DNA of 46,786 nt from Marinifilaceae bacterium (GCA_016936255.1 JAFGYE010000105.1:1-46786); one strand, 5' to 3'. Shown: positions 18,842 to 27,566, numbered from the stretch's first letter. A program made the numbers and translations. The notes: generated by a model from the sequence alone, not told the origin.

Positions 18842-21154
18842 ATGAATCATCTTATTAATAATATCAATGAAGCCCTTCGTATAGAGGGGATTCGTGAGAG
18901 CTTGAAGAACGGGAAGTTTGGCATTGAAAAGGAAAATGTGAGAGTCGATTACACGGGTAAGATGGCAACAACACCACATCCGGGAATTTTGGGTGATAAA
19001 TTTCAGAATCCTTTTATTACAACTGATTTTTCGGAAAGTCAGGTGGAGATGATAACACCTCCTTTGCATAGTATTGCTGAAGTTCATGGTTTTTTAGAGA
19101 CTTTGCAGGATGTAATTTCTGAAAATTTAACCGATGAATTACTTTGGCCGCAAAGCTTACCTCCTTTATTGCCTCAGGAAGAAGAGATACCAATTGCTAA
19201 ATTCGGAGAGAAAGGAATTCATAAAGAGAAATACAGAGAGGAATTGGCCAACCGATATGGGAAGGAAAGACAGATGCTTTCCGGGATTCACTTTAATTTT
19301 TCTTTATCAGACAGGTTAGAGCGAAAGTTGAAAAAAGCGAATCATTGCAACAGCGATTTGGAAAGCTTTCGTGAGTCTGTTTACTTAAAAATGGTTCGGA
19401 ATTTTATGCGGTACCGATGGATGCTGATCTGGTTATTTGGCGAAAGCCCGATTTCTGATCCTTCTTTTAAAATGAAATCGTTAAAAACAGGAAAAAAGAG
19501 TTTCATGAGCTGTGGAAATGCGATTTCGATTCGAAACAGTTCCATGGGATATAGAAATATAGAAGAGTTTTATGTCGATTTTAACAGTCTGGAGGATTAT
19601 AAAAAATCTGTGTCTAACTTGATTCAAACAGGTAAAATATTGGCAGGAGAGGAGCTCTATCTTCCCATTCGGTTAAAATTTGATGAAAAGAGCAAAAAAA
19701 TATCACATCTGGAAGTACGTATTCTGGATTTAGATCCGTTTGAAAAATCGGGAGTATCTAAAAATAGATTGTATTTCACACATTTATTTCTGTTGTATTG
19801 CTTATTCACCGCCGAAAATGATAAGTACAATGAAGCAGTCCAAAAGGTGGCTGCCAATAATCAGGATTTGGTTGCATGTCATGGTTTGAATTCTGAGCTA
19901 ATGCTTATGAATTTTGATGGACAGGAAACTTGTGCAAAAAAGATGTTGAACGAATTATTTTCTGACATTACTGATTTTGCAAGAACAGCCGATTTAATTA
20001 ATGATTCTGATTATCAGGGATCTCTTGCTGAGATTTCAAATTTTATTGAAAATCCTGATCAGCGAACTTCATTTAAAGTAAAACAACGAATTGTAGAGGA
20101 GGGCTTCATTAATTTCCATTTGAACAAAGCTAAGCAGTACAAGGAAGAAAGTGAGATGAGTAGTTTTCGCTTTCATGGATTCGAAGATCTGGAATTGTCT
20201 TCTCAATTACTTATGAAGGCGGCTTTACGAAGAGGGGTGGAGTTTACTATATTGGACCGATGTGAAAATTTCATCAGTTTAAGCCAGGGAGATAAAACGG
20301 AATATGTAATGCAGGCTACCCGAACATCATTAGATAACTATTCAAGTGTTTTAATGATGGAGAATAAGCTGGTAACGAAGAAAATTCTTGAAAAAGGTGG
20401 AATTAGGGTTCCTGCCGGATTGGATTATCAGGATGCCAGACAAGCACGTTCTGATTTTGATTTGTTTGAAGGAAAAGGAATTGTAGTAAAACCTAAATCG
20501 ACAAATTTTGGCTTAGGAATTACCATTTTAAAAGAAAATAAAGACGAGGAGGTTTACAAAAGAGCTGTTGATATTGCTTTTGAACACGATGGAAGTATCC
20601 TTATTGAAGAGTTTATTTCGGGTAGGGAATTCCGATTCTTTGTAATAAACGATAAGGTGTGTGGTATTTTGCACAGGGTTCCGGCCAATGTAAAAGGGGA
20701 TGGTGAAAAATGCATTCGCGAGTTGGTTGAAATCAAAAATCAGGATCCCTTGCGTGGAAAAGGATATCGGACACCACTCGAAAAAATTCGATTGGAAGAG
20801 GCTGAAGAAATGTTCTTAAAAGAGCAAGGCTTAAGTTTCGAAAGTGTTCCAGGTAAAGATGAAGTTGTTTACCTAAGGGAGAATTCAAACATTAGTACCG
20901 GTGGCGATAGCATTGATTATACCGACGATATTCATCAGTCATACAAGGATATTGCAATAGAATCGTCAAAAGCGCTTGGTGTTCAGATTACAGGATTGGA
21001 TATGATGATTGAAGATGTAAATCAGCCGGCAACAAAAGATAATTACGCCATAATTGAAATGAATTTTAATCCGGCAATTCACATTCATTGTTACCCATAT
21101 ATAGGTAAAAACAGACAGTTAAATGAGAAAATTTTGGATTCATTGGGATTTTGA
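18842..21154 (+). CDS. gshF: bifunctional glutamate-cysteine ligase / glutathione synthetase
   Basis: The 770-residue protein is a GshAB fusion. Residues about 1-450 are a type I glutamate-cysteine ligase, with GKFGIEKENVRVDYTGKMA at the N-terminus and DFSESQVEMITPP. Residues about 480-770 are an ATP-grasp glutathione synthetase/D-Ala ligase-like domain, with VVKPKSTNFGLGITIL, HDGSILIEEFISGREFRFFV and a metal-binding IIEMNFNPAIHIHCYP. It makes gamma-glutamylcysteine and then glutathione in the cytosol from Glu, Cys and Gly with two ATP. The length matches the usual roughly 750. The order ohrR - MATE - gshF suggests a thiol/peroxide stress unit. Confidence 0.93.
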   Translation: MNHLINNINEALRIEGIRESLKNGKFGIEKENVRVDYTGKMATTPHPGILGDKFQNPFITTDFSESQVEMITPPLHSIAEVHGFLETLQDVISENLTDELLWPQSLPPLLPQEEEIPIAKFGEKGIHKEKYREELANRYGKERQMLSGIHFNFSLSDRLERKLKKANHCNSDLESFRESVYLKMVRNFMRYRWMLIWLFGESPISDPSFKMKSLKTGKKSFMSCGNAISIRNSSMGYRNIEEFYVDFNSLEDYKKSVSNLIQTGKILAGEELYLPIRLKFDEKSKKISHLEVRILDLDPFEKSGVSKNRLYFTHLFLLYCLFTAENDKYNEAVQKVAANNQDLVACHGLNSELMLMNFDGQETCAKKMLNELFSDITDFARTADLINDSDYQGSLAEISNFIENPDQRTSFKVKQRIVEEGFINFHLNKAKQYKEESEMSSFRFHGFEDLELSSQLLMKAALRRGVEFTILDRCENFISLSQGDKTEYVMQATRTSLDNYSSVLMMENKLVTKKILEKGGIRVPAGLDYQDARQARSDFDLFEGKGIVVKPKSTNFGLGITILKENKDEEVYKRAVDIAFEHDGSILIEEFISGREFRFFVINDKVCGILHRVPANVKGDGEKCIRELVEIKNQDPLRGKGYRTPLEKIRLEEAEEMFLKEQGLSFESVPGKDEVVYLRENSNISTGGDSIDYTDDIHQSYKDIAIESSKALGVQITGLDMMIEDVNQPATKDNYAIIEMNFNPAIHIHCYPYIGKNRQLNEKILDSLGF

Positions 21155-21246
21155 TATCATCTGAAAGAATTGAAATTATTGAGCTTATGTTGCAGGACAA
21201 TGTTATAGAATAGTTAATTTCCATAGCCTCAAACTGCAATTTATCT

Positions 21247-21254
21247 TATATTTG
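21247..21254 (+). promoter_or_regulatory. -7 box of the fumarase gene
   Basis: TATATTTG is an exact TAnnTTTG box 86 bp before the start codon. No -33 element was recognised. Confidence 0.5.
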
Positions 21255-21339
21255 TCTATGACTTTAATCGAGGTGGTAATATGTACTTTTTGATTATTGC
21301 CGATTGACTTATAAATACAAAATTTTAAAATACTATATC

Positions 21340-22944
21340 ATGTCCGATTTTCATTATCAGAAACCATTTCCGATAACAAAGGATACTACCAAGTATCGTT
21401 TGCTAACAACAGATTACGTTTCAACTGTTGAAGTTGATGGAAGAAAAATTTTAAAAGTAGATCCGAAAGGACTTGAAATGCTTTCGAAAGAGGCATTCTC
21501 AGATGTATCTTTTTACCTGCGTCCTGCTCATTTAAATAAATTGAAGACAATTCTTCAGGATAATGAAGCATCAGATAATGATCGTTTTGTAGCTCACACG
21601 ATGTTGTTGAATCAGGTGGTTGCTGCCGAAGGTGAATTGCCTACTTGTCAGGATACAGGAACTGCAATTGTTGTAGCAAAAAAAGGGGAAGATGTTTATA
21701 CCGGAGTTGATGATGCAGAGCACCTTTCTAAAGGAGTTTACGATACCTATCAGGAAAGAAATTTGAGATATTCTCAGGTGGTTCCTTTTTCTATGTTCGA
21801 AGAAAAAAATTCAGGAAACAACCTTCCTGCCCAAATTGATATTTACGCAAACAAAGGGAATACTTACGAATTTTTGTTTGTAACCAAAGGTGGCGGATCA
21901 GGAAACAAAACGTTCCTGTATCAGGAAACGAAAGCTCTATTAAACGAAAAGAATTTAACCACTTTTATAACAAATAAACTTCGTGATTTAGGAACTTCTG
22001 CTTGTCCTCCTTATCACTTGGCATTGGTGATTGGCGGCACTTCGGCCGAAGCAACTTTGGCGACTGTGAAGAAGGCTTCTGCCGGATATTACGATCATTT
22101 ACCAACAGAAGGTAACGAAGGTGGTCAGGCGTTCCGCGATTTGGAATGGGAGAAAAAAATAGAAGAGATTTGCCAAAAGAGTGAAATTGGAGCTCAGTTT
22201 GGTGGTAAATATTTTGTTCACGATGTTAAAGTAATTCGCTTGCCCCGTCACGCAGCATCTTGTCCGGTTGGTTTAGGTGTAAGTTGTAGTGCCGACCGTA
22301 ATGTGAAAGCGAAAATTACCGAAGACGGAATCTATTTGGAAGAATTGGAAAGAAATCCATTTCAGTATTTGCCAAAAGAAGCCCCGCATTTGAAGGATGC
22401 TGTTGAAATCAATTTGGATCAGCCAATGGCAGATATTTTGAAAGAATTGACCAAATATCCTATTAAAACAAGATTGAGTTTAACAGGAACTTTGATTGTT
22501 GCCCGTGACATTGCTCATGCCCAAATCAAACAAATGTTGGAGGAAGGAAAAGAAATGCCGGAGTATTTCAAAAATCATCCTGTATATTACGCCGGACCGG
22601 CAAAAACACCAAAAGGAATGCCTTCAGGAAGTTTCGGACCAACAACTGCCGGACGTATGGATTCTTATGTTGATCTTTTTCAGAAAGTTGGAGGTTCTAT
22701 GGTAATGGTAGCCAAAGGGAATCGTTACAAATCTGTAACCGATGCCTGTAAAGCAAATGGTGGATTTTACTTAGGATCAATTGGTGGCCCTGCAGCAGTA
22801 TTGGCGAAGAACAGCATTAAATCTATCGAGGTGATTGATTTTCCTGAATTAGGAATGGAAGCTGTTCGTAAAATCCGTGTGGAAAATTTCCCTGCATTTA
22901 TTATTGTTGATGATAAAGGAAACGACTTCTTTGCAAACATGTAA
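21340..22944 (+). CDS. fum: class I (iron-sulfur) fumarate hydratase
   Basis: The 534-residue enzyme starts at the ATG at 21340 ([20 protein letters not shown]); an upstream TTG is not needed. It is a fused alpha/beta class I fumarase: the N-domain carries [13 protein letters not shown] (C103), [12 protein letters not shown] and [16 protein letters not shown], and [13 protein letters not shown] gives the third cluster Cys. The C-domain contains [20 protein letters not shown]. It interconverts fumarate and malate with an oxygen-sensitive [4Fe-4S] cluster, in keeping with an anaerobe-type TCA or reductive branch. Monocistronic, with a -7 box upstream and a terminator behind. Confidence 0.95.
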   Translation: MSDFHYQKPFPITKDTTKYRLLTTDYVSTVEVDGRKILKVDPKGLEMLSKEAFSDVSFYLRPAHLNKLKTILQDNEASDNDRFVAHTMLLNQVVAAEGELPTCQDTGTAIVVAKKGEDVYTGVDDAEHLSKGVYDTYQERNLRYSQVVPFSMFEEKNSGNNLPAQIDIYANKGNTYEFLFVTKGGGSGNKTFLYQETKALLNEKNLTTFITNKLRDLGTSACPPYHLALVIGGTSAEATLATVKKASAGYYDHLPTEGNEGGQAFRDLEWEKKIEEICQKSEIGAQFGGKYFVHDVKVIRLPRHAASCPVGLGVSCSADRNVKAKITEDGIYLEELERNPFQYLPKEAPHLKDAVEINLDQPMADILKELTKYPIKTRLSLTGTLIVARDIAHAQIKQMLEEGKEMPEYFKNHPVYYAGPAKTPKGMPSGSFGPTTAGRMDSYVDLFQKVGGSMVMVAKGNRYKSVTDACKANGGFYLGSIGGPAAVLAKNSIKSIEVIDFPELGMEAVRKIRVENFPAFIIVDDKGNDFFANM

Positions 22945-22969
22945 ATTGAAGTTCTCAAACAAAAATATA

Positions 22970-22996
22970 GGGTGATCCATTGGATCACCCTTTTTT
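22970..22996. terminator. terminator between fumarase and arfB
   Basis: GGGTGATCC (22970-22978) pairs with GGATCACCC (22982-22990) around a 3-nt loop and is followed by T6. Confidence 0.85.
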
Positions 22997-23003
22997 AATA
23001 TCT

Positions 23004-23420
23004 CTATAATTCAGGCTTTTTTCTGCTTTCTTTTTTTTGTGCAAGAGCCTGTTTCTCTTCTAATCTTTTCTCTTTCGAAGCTCTTGTTGGTCTGGTTTTT
23101 TTTCTGGGTTTTACAGGAGTTAAAGCAATTTCAATCCATTGATAAAACTTTTGGATTGCTATTTCTTTATTTTGAACCTGAGAACGTTCTGTTTGAGCAG
23201 TTACCGATAGTATACCCAGATTATTGATATGATGATATAATTTTAGAAAGATGATTTCCTTTTCCTTTTTCGTCAATATCTCCGATTCGAAAACAGAAAA
23301 CCGAAGTTCAACTTTAGAATTTACTTTGTTCACATTTTGCCCGCCCGGACCACTACTCCTTGAAGTAATGAATTCCATTTCTTTTGTTAAATCTTTCGTG
23401 AATTTGAATTTAGCTTCCAT
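23004..23420 (-). CDS. arfB: ArfB-type peptidyl-tRNA hydrolase (ribosome rescue)
   Basis: From the ATG at 23420 the product is 138 residues (MEAKFKFTKDLTKEMEFITS). It has the class I release-factor domain with RSSGPGGQNVNKVNSKVELR containing the catalytic GGQ, and a basic C-terminal tail (KPRKKTRPTRASKEKRLEEK) that in ArfB/YaeJ enters the empty mRNA channel. It lacks the stop-codon recognition domains of RF1/RF2 and hydrolyses peptidyl-tRNA on stalled ribosomes. A further upstream ATG would add a hydrophobic extension overlapping its promoter. Length is as expected for ArfB. Confidence 0.9.
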   Translation of the reverse strand: MEAKFKFTKDLTKEMEFITSRSSGPGGQNVNKVNSKVELRFSVFESEILTKKEKEIIFLKLYHHINNLGILSVTAQTERSQVQNKEIAIQKFYQWIEIALTPVKPRKKTRPTRASKEKRLEEKQALAQKKESRKKPEL

Positions 23421-23427
23421 AATAAAG

Positions 23428-23460
23428 CAAATATAAGTCAAAAAAATATATCTGAACAAA
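23428..23460 (-). promoter_or_regulatory. arfB promoter, nearly leaderless
   Basis: On the minus strand TTTG (23460-23457), 21 bp, then TATATTTG (23435-23428) is a full Bacteroidota promoter. The ATG follows only 7 bp after the box, so the mRNA would have almost no leader. Confidence 0.6.
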
Positions 23461-23505
23461 CTAAATTTAATGTTGTTAGTTAATCAGCTAAAGGAAAGTA
23501 CATTG

Positions 23506-23539
23506 CATAAAAAAAATGCCACTTCGAAAAGTGACATTT
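23506..23539 (-). terminator. trpB terminator
   Basis: On the minus strand AAATGTCACTT pairs with AAGTGGCATTT (23514-23539, one G-U) around TTCG, followed by a T run. Confidence 0.8.
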
Positions 23540-23570
23540 GATTCTATTATAGAAATTTGTTTGGAGTAAT

Positions 23571-24773
23571 TTATTCGGGCAATCCGTACGTATCAACAAT
23601 AAAGTCGATGTCCTTATCGCCTCTGCCGCTTAGGTTCACCAAAATCGACTGTTTCGGATTTGCTTTTGCCAATTTCAAAGCATAAGCTACGGCATGTGCA
23701 CTTTCCAGCGCAGGAATAATTCCTTCTTCTCTACTCAATTCATAAAATGCATCAATACATTCTTTGTCCGTAATGTAGTGATATTCAGCTTTTTTCAGAT
23801 CTTTAAGCATGGAGTGCTCTGGACCAACACCAGGATAATCCAATCCACTGGCAACAGAATATACAGGATCGGGTTCTCCTTTTTCATCTTGAAGAAGATA
23901 GCATTTGAATCCATGGATCACACCAGGTTTGCCAAAAGTTAGAGTTGCTGCATGTTCTCCTTTATCAAAAGAACGACCCGCAGGTTCAACGCCGTGCAGT
24001 TTACATTCTTCATCTTCCAGAAAGGCCGAGAAAATTCCCATTGCATTACTTCCTCCACCAACACAAGCCACAATATTGTCCGGTAGTTCTCCGGTCATTT
24101 CCTGAAATTGGTCTTTTGCTTCAATTCCAACTACACGCTGAAATTCGCGAACCATCATTGGAAAAGGATGTGGTCCTACAACAGATCCAATGCAATAAAT
24201 TGTATTGACAGGATCTTGAAGGTAAGCCATAAATGCAGAATCAACTGCTTCTTTCAATGTCTTAAGTCCATGAGTTACCGGTACTACTGTTGCACCAAGA
24301 ATTTTCATTCTCACCACATTAGGATGTTCCTTTGCAATATCAACTTCTCCCATATGAATTTCACATTCCAATCCAAAATAGGCTGCGGCAGTGGCTAAAG
24401 CAACTCCATGCTGGCCGGCACCGGTTTCGGCTATCAGCTTTTTTTTGCCCATGTATTTGGCTAAAAGAGCTTCTCCCATGCAGTGGTTTAGCTTATGTGC
24501 ACCTGTATGATTCAGATCTTCACGTTTCAGATAAATTCGGCCACCATATTTATTGGACAGGCGGTTGCAAAAATAAACTGGAGTGGGACGACCTTGGAAG
24601 TGTTTGCGAATGCTTCTTAGTTCTGAGATAAATTCATGAGATTTACTAATTGAATAGTAGGCATCATTAATTTTCTTCATCTCTTCTTCTAAAACTTCAG
24701 GAATAAAACTTCCTCCGTATTGGCCAAAATTTCCTTTTTCGTCAGGATAGGCTTTAAAATAATTCGTTGACAT
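23571..24773 (-). CDS. trpB: tryptophan synthase beta chain
   Basis: The 400-residue PLP enzyme condenses indole with serine to give tryptophan. It shows the TrpB1-type sequence: [10 protein letters not shown] at the N-terminus, [13 protein letters not shown], the PLP lysine K94 in [11 protein letters not shown], catalytic E116 in AETGAGQHG, the phosphate loop GGGSNA (about 239-244) and SGRGDKD at the C-terminus. No trpA or other trp gene lies within the window, so it is an orphan copy here; it may be a salvage enzyme for exogenous indole, or the rest of the operon may be elsewhere. A long leader with a hairpin precedes it. Confidence 0.95.
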   Translation of the reverse strand: MSTNYFKAYPDEKGNFGQYGGSFIPEVLEEEMKKINDAYYSISKSHEFISELRSIRKHFQGRPTPVYFCNRLSNKYGGRIYLKREDLNHTGAHKLNHCMGEALLAKYMGKKKLIAETGAGQHGVALATAAAYFGLECEIHMGEVDIAKEHPNVVRMKILGATVVPVTHGLKTLKEAVDSAFMAYLQDPVNTIYCIGSVVGPHPFPMMVREFQRVVGIEAKDQFQEMTGELPDNIVACVGGGSNAMGIFSAFLEDEECKLHGVEPAGRSFDKGEHAATLTFGKPGVIHGFKCYLLQDEKGEPDPVYSVASGLDYPGVGPEHSMLKDLKKAEYHYITDKECIDAFYELSREEGIIPALESAHAVAYALKLAKANPKQSILVNLSGRGDKDIDFIVDTYGLPE

Positions 24774-24843
24774 TTTAGTAAATATTTTGGTTAATGATAG
24801 TTTAATTTATTTTGAATTGTATGTGGTTCGCGAGTCAAAATAA

Positions 24844-24886
24844 AATAACCGGATCCATAAAGATGTATCTCCAGAGTCCGGTTATT
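24844..24886 (-). promoter_or_regulatory. hairpin in the trpB leader, candidate attenuator
   Basis: AATAACCGGA and TCCGGTTATT form a perfect 10-bp stem around a 23-nt loop. In the minus direction it is followed by a T-rich tract (TTATTTTATTTTG) and lies between the -7 box at 24993-25000 and the trpB start. The word CTGGAGAT occurs twice in this leader, once in the loop and once about 50 bp upstream, which could support alternative pairing. I found no Trp-rich leader peptide. Confidence 0.4.
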
Positions 24887-24992
24887 ATTTGTGTTGTTCA
24901 ATTTTTTTACATCTCCAGCCGGGAATACTATTGGAAAAGATTATAGATTACTCGCACCCCGATAAGAAATTGCCAAAATCAAACGACAAAAG

Positions 24993-25000
24993 CAAAGATA
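24993..25000 (-). promoter_or_regulatory. probable trpB -7 box
   Basis: TATCTTTG on the minus strand matches TAnnTTTG, leaving a 5' leader of about 210 nt. No -33 box recognised. Confidence 0.45.
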
Positions 25001-25145
25001 GAAAAATTAGTTTATTTGATTCGTACAGGATCTGTTCAAAATGATCCTGCAGTTCTAAATAGTGTTTGGGTAGATAATTTGCATTGCTATTGGGATGGGA
25101 TATTTGTAAATTGTGTAGAATCAATTCAAATAAGTTAAACCAAAA

Positions 25146-25922
25146 ATGGAGGTTGTGATGAATGAAATCAAAGTGTCCCCTAAAGATAGGGTAGCTTTTG
25201 TAAGTGGAGCTAACAGAGGAATTGGGAGAGCAATAACCATTGAGCTGCTCGATAAGGGTGCAAAAAAAGTGTATGCCGGAGTAAGAAACTTAAAATCCAT
25301 GGATGATCTTAAGCCTGAGTATGGGAGTCGTTTGGTTCCGATACTTTTGGACTTAAGGGATGATCGATCCATTATTAAAGCCACAAAATTAGCGAAGGAT
25401 GTTGAAATCTTAATTAACAATGCCGGTGTTTATGAATCCGGAGGATTCTGTTCGGATGAAACATTAGACAGTATGGCTATAAATTTTGAAGTAAATGTTT
25501 GGGGCTTGGTAAAGTTGACAGTGTCTTTAATAGATCGTTTAAAACAGAGGGAAATTGCTGCTATTGTCAATATTTCTTCGTTATTGGGCTTGGCAAGTAT
25601 GCCAATTGCTGGAGCATATTCTGCTTCGAAGGCTGCCGTTCATAGTATTACACAAGGCTTGCGTGGAGAACTATATTTGAATAATATTCTTGTTATGGGA
25701 GTATACCCTGGGCCTATTGATACTCGTATGACAAGAGATTTGGAAATAGAAAAAGATTTTCCTGTAAATGTAGCCAGAGAAATAGTTCAGGGATTAATAA
25801 ATGGTAAAGAATACGTGTTTCCGGATGTTATGTCGAAACAGGTTGGAGAATTGTATTTGACCGAGCCTATAACTGTCGAAAGACAATTCGCTCATTTTAT
25901 TTCTCAGGAAGAGGAAGTATAA
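25146..25922 (+). CDS. short-chain dehydrogenase/reductase (SDR)
   Basis: The 258-residue protein is a classical SDR: the cofactor loop reads SGANRGIGRAI (G-x-x-x-G-x-G), NNAG follows at about residues 90-93, the catalytic Ser is in VNISSLLG, and Tyr/Lys in AYSASKAAVHS. The absence of an acidic residue right after the second strand (YAGVRN) suggests NADP(H). The substrate cannot be inferred. It ends in a terminator, so it is separate from the DUF134 operon that follows. Confidence 0.88.
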   Translation: MEVVMNEIKVSPKDRVAFVSGANRGIGRAITIELLDKGAKKVYAGVRNLKSMDDLKPEYGSRLVPILLDLRDDRSIIKATKLAKDVEILINNAGVYESGGFCSDETLDSMAINFEVNVWGLVKLTVSLIDRLKQREIAAIVNISSLLGLASMPIAGAYSASKAAVHSITQGLRGELYLNNILVMGVYPGPIDTRMTRDLEIEKDFPVNVAREIVQGLINGKEYVFPDVMSKQVGELYLTEPITVERQFAHFISQEEEV

Positions 25923-25949
25923 GATTTGTAAGATCTAGAAATTTAACGG

Positions 25950-25972
25950 GGGGCTTCAGAGGCCTCTTTTTT
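25950..25972 (+). terminator. terminator after the SDR gene
   Basis: GGGGC (25950-25954) pairs with GCCTC (25962-25966) around a 7-nt loop, followed by T6. Confidence 0.6.
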
Positions 25973-26005
25973 GTTATATAGCTTTGTTAGTAAAGGCCGG
26001 TAATA

Positions 26006-26037
26006 TTTGTATAATGAGAATATTCTCATTATATTTG
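26006..26037 (+). promoter_or_regulatory. promoter of the ORP-like operon with embedded palindromic operator
   Basis: TTTG at 26006-26009, a 20-bp spacer and TATATTTG at 26030-26037 form a complete promoter 16 bp before the DUF134 start codon. The spacer is almost filled by a perfect 22-bp palindrome (26011-26032, core TGAGAATATTCTCA) that runs into the first bases of the -7 box. A protein bound there would block RNA polymerase, so this is a likely repressor operator, perhaps for DUF134 itself or for a metal or redox regulator. Confidence 0.75.
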
Positions 26038-26053
26038 TTGAAAATAAATCCCT

Positions 26054-26458
26054 ATGCCAAGAAAAATCAGATTGCGAAAAGTTGTGGAACCACCAAGATT
26101 TAAGGGTTACAGACCTTTTGGTGTAAATTCTAAGAGTCGGAAATCAATTGATTTGCTTTATGAAGAATATGAAGCATTGAAGTTAGCAGATTACGATTTG
26201 TTGAAACATGATGAAGCTGCTGGTTTAATGGGCATATCGAGGCCGACTTTTGCGAGAATCTACGAAAGTGCCCGAAGAAAAATTGCTGCAGCATTGGTAG
26301 AAGCAAAGGAAATAAGAACTGTTTTTGGGAATGCAGTTATGGATAATAATTGGTATTTGTGTTCAAAATGCAATGCAAGATTTAATATTCCGGAAACTAT
26401 GGACAAAGAAATTTGTCCGGCTTGTAATTCCAAACACATCGAATTAATTAATAAATAA
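26054..26458 (+). CDS. DUF134 family DNA-binding protein
   Basis: The 134-residue protein begins MPRKIRLRKVVEPPRFKGYR and contains LLYEEYEALKLADYDLLKHD, then a sigma-70 region 4-like helix-turn-helix (DEAAGLMGISRPTFARIYES), all typical of DUF134. It has an added C-terminal zinc ribbon: C-x2-C in YLCSKCNARF and C-x2-C in EICPACNSKH. DUF134 proteins often head operons of NifX-like and MinD-like proteins, so it is probably the local transcriptional regulator. First gene of the operon; 4 bp separate it from the next. Confidence 0.9.
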   Translation: MPRKIRLRKVVEPPRFKGYRPFGVNSKSRKSIDLLYEEYEALKLADYDLLKHDEAAGLMGISRPTFARIYESARRKIAAALVEAKEIRTVFGNAVMDNNWYLCSKCNARFNIPETMDKEICPACNSKHIELINK

Positions 26459-26462
26459 GAAT

Positions 26463-26780
26463 ATGAAGACAATTATTACATCAACGGGAAATCAATTGAA
26501 TTCAATTTTTGATTTGCGGTTTGGAAGAGCAGGTTGGTTTTGTTTGTATGATGATCAATCAGGAGAAATTAGTTTCATCGAGAATGAAAATATCAACTCG
26601 CAAAGTGGAGCAGGAACCAAAACTGTTGAAAAGGTGGTCGAACTGGGTGCTCAAAAAGTAATTTCAGGTGATTTTGGGCCTAAAGCAAAAGAATTGCTTG
26701 AAAAGTTCAATATTCAAATGGTGTTGCTGCAAGATGATAATAGCACAGTGCAGCACATTATAGACAAATTGAAATCTTAA
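26463..26780 (+). CDS. NifX/NifB-family (dinitrogenase FeMo-cofactor-like) protein
   Basis: The 105-residue protein has the small alpha/beta cofactor-binding fold of the NifX/NafY/Orp family: an N-terminal ITSTGNQLNSIFDLRFGRAG strand-loop, then GAGTKTVEKVVELGAQKVIS and GPKAKELLEKFNIQM. Relatives carry Fe-Mo or Mo-Cu clusters; in Desulfovibrio the Orange Protein is such a member. No Cys-rich site is visible. It sits second in the operon between DUF134 and the DUF5320 genes. Confidence 0.88.
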   Translation: MKTIITSTGNQLNSIFDLRFGRAGWFCLYDDQSGEISFIENENINSQSGAGTKTVEKVVELGAQKVISGDFGPKAKELLEKFNIQMVLLQDDNSTVQHIIDKLKS

Positions 26781-26791
26781 AATAAAATGTT

Positions 26792-26977
26792 ATGCCACAT
26801 TTGGATGGAAAAGGACCCGAAGGAGAAGGTTCAAAATCGGGAAGAGGACTAGGACAGTGTTCTGAATCTGACCAAAACATTCTATTGGAGAAGTTAGGGA
26901 AAGGTTTAGGTTTGAAACGAAAAAGTGGTTGTGGTAAAGGGCAGGGAAAAAGATTGAAAAGTAGTAAATCAATTTAA
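26792..26977 (+). CDS. DUF5320-like small glycine-rich protein
   Basis: The 61-residue protein has the DUF5320 opening (MPHLDGKGPEGEGSKSGRGL followed by GQC) and a Gly/Lys-rich, basic C-terminal part with one further Cys (KSGCGKGQGK). DUF5320 proteins accompany NifX-like and MinD-ATPase genes in anaerobes; their function is unknown. It is shorter than many members, with no coiled-coil extension. It lies 11 bp after the NifX-like gene. Confidence 0.8.
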   Translation: MPHLDGKGPEGEGSKSGRGLGQCSESDQNILLEKLGKGLGLKRKSGCGKGQGKRLKSSKSI

Positions 26978-26991
26978 AAAAGGAGGTTGAA

Positions 26992-27195
26992 ATGCCAGGT
27001 TTAGATCGAAGTGGTCCGGAGGGAAAAGGTGCCCGAACCGGAAGAGGAATGGGGCGTTGTAACAGCAACAAGAAAATGTACAGTGAGACTGAATTTAAGG
27101 ATGAAACCATTGAAAGAGGCAAAGGACAAGGATTTGGTCTTGGACGAGGACGTGCCGGAAGACTAAGACTTCGCCGAAGGAAAATAAATGATTAG
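26992..27195 (+). CDS. second DUF5320-like small protein
   Basis: The 67-residue protein is a paralogue of the preceding gene (MPGLDRSGPEGKGARTGRGM then GRC) and ends in a very basic GRGRAGRLRLRRRK tail. It has a clear ribosome-binding site (AGGAGG about 6 bp before the ATG), unusual in this phylum. It probably arose by tandem duplication. Function unknown. Confidence 0.8.
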   Translation: MPGLDRSGPEGKGARTGRGMGRCNSNKKMYSETEFKDETIERGKGQGFGLGRGRAGRLRLRRRKIND

Positions 27196-27566
27196 ATATT
27201 TATTCCTTGGTTTCATAAAAAATGCATCCTGATTAGTAAGAGGCATAAGGGTCTTGTTGATTTTATTCTTCTTGAATAATATCAATAGCTCTTGTGCTGT
27301 ATCTGATACAAAGAATAAAATAGTATTCCCTCTTGTTTGGGATTGATCAATTGAAATAAAATATTATATGAAACGTCCATGACAGGCAATTGTGACACAA
27401 AGAGGCATGATTATCGGTTCATGGCAATCCCGAAGGTTTTCGGGATCATATGGAAAAAACTTAAAATTATTAACAGATGAAACACCTATGTAAAAGGCTT
27501 TACACAAAGGAAGATGATTGCAATTTGGGTGTTCCATGTGACAAATAAAAATCAAATTATAAACAC
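27196..27566. other. intra-operon gap with hairpin and a degenerate repeat
   Basis: 371 bp between the second DUF5320 gene and the next NifX-like gene. It holds a hairpin ATCCCGAA-GGTT-TTCGGGAT (27427-27446) and two related stretches around 27394-27425 and 27503-27540 sharing ACACAAAG and ATGATT words. The minus strand across both (27364-27537) could encode a 57-residue Cys/His-rich peptide, see the findings. No confident gene. Confidence 0.45.

Noticed and set aside
23571-24773. Several long antisense frames inside trpB
   Set aside because: They are codon-bias shadows of a fully intact conserved enzyme.
24774-25000. T-box or TPP riboswitch in the trpB leader (CGGGGTGCGAG stretch)
   Set aside because: No T-box sequence, no specifier loop and no TPP core motifs; only a hairpin with a T-rich tail is supported.
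26011-26032. Canonical Fur box
   Set aside because: The palindrome has an even-length centre, unlike the 7-1-7 Fur arrangement; left as an unassigned operator.
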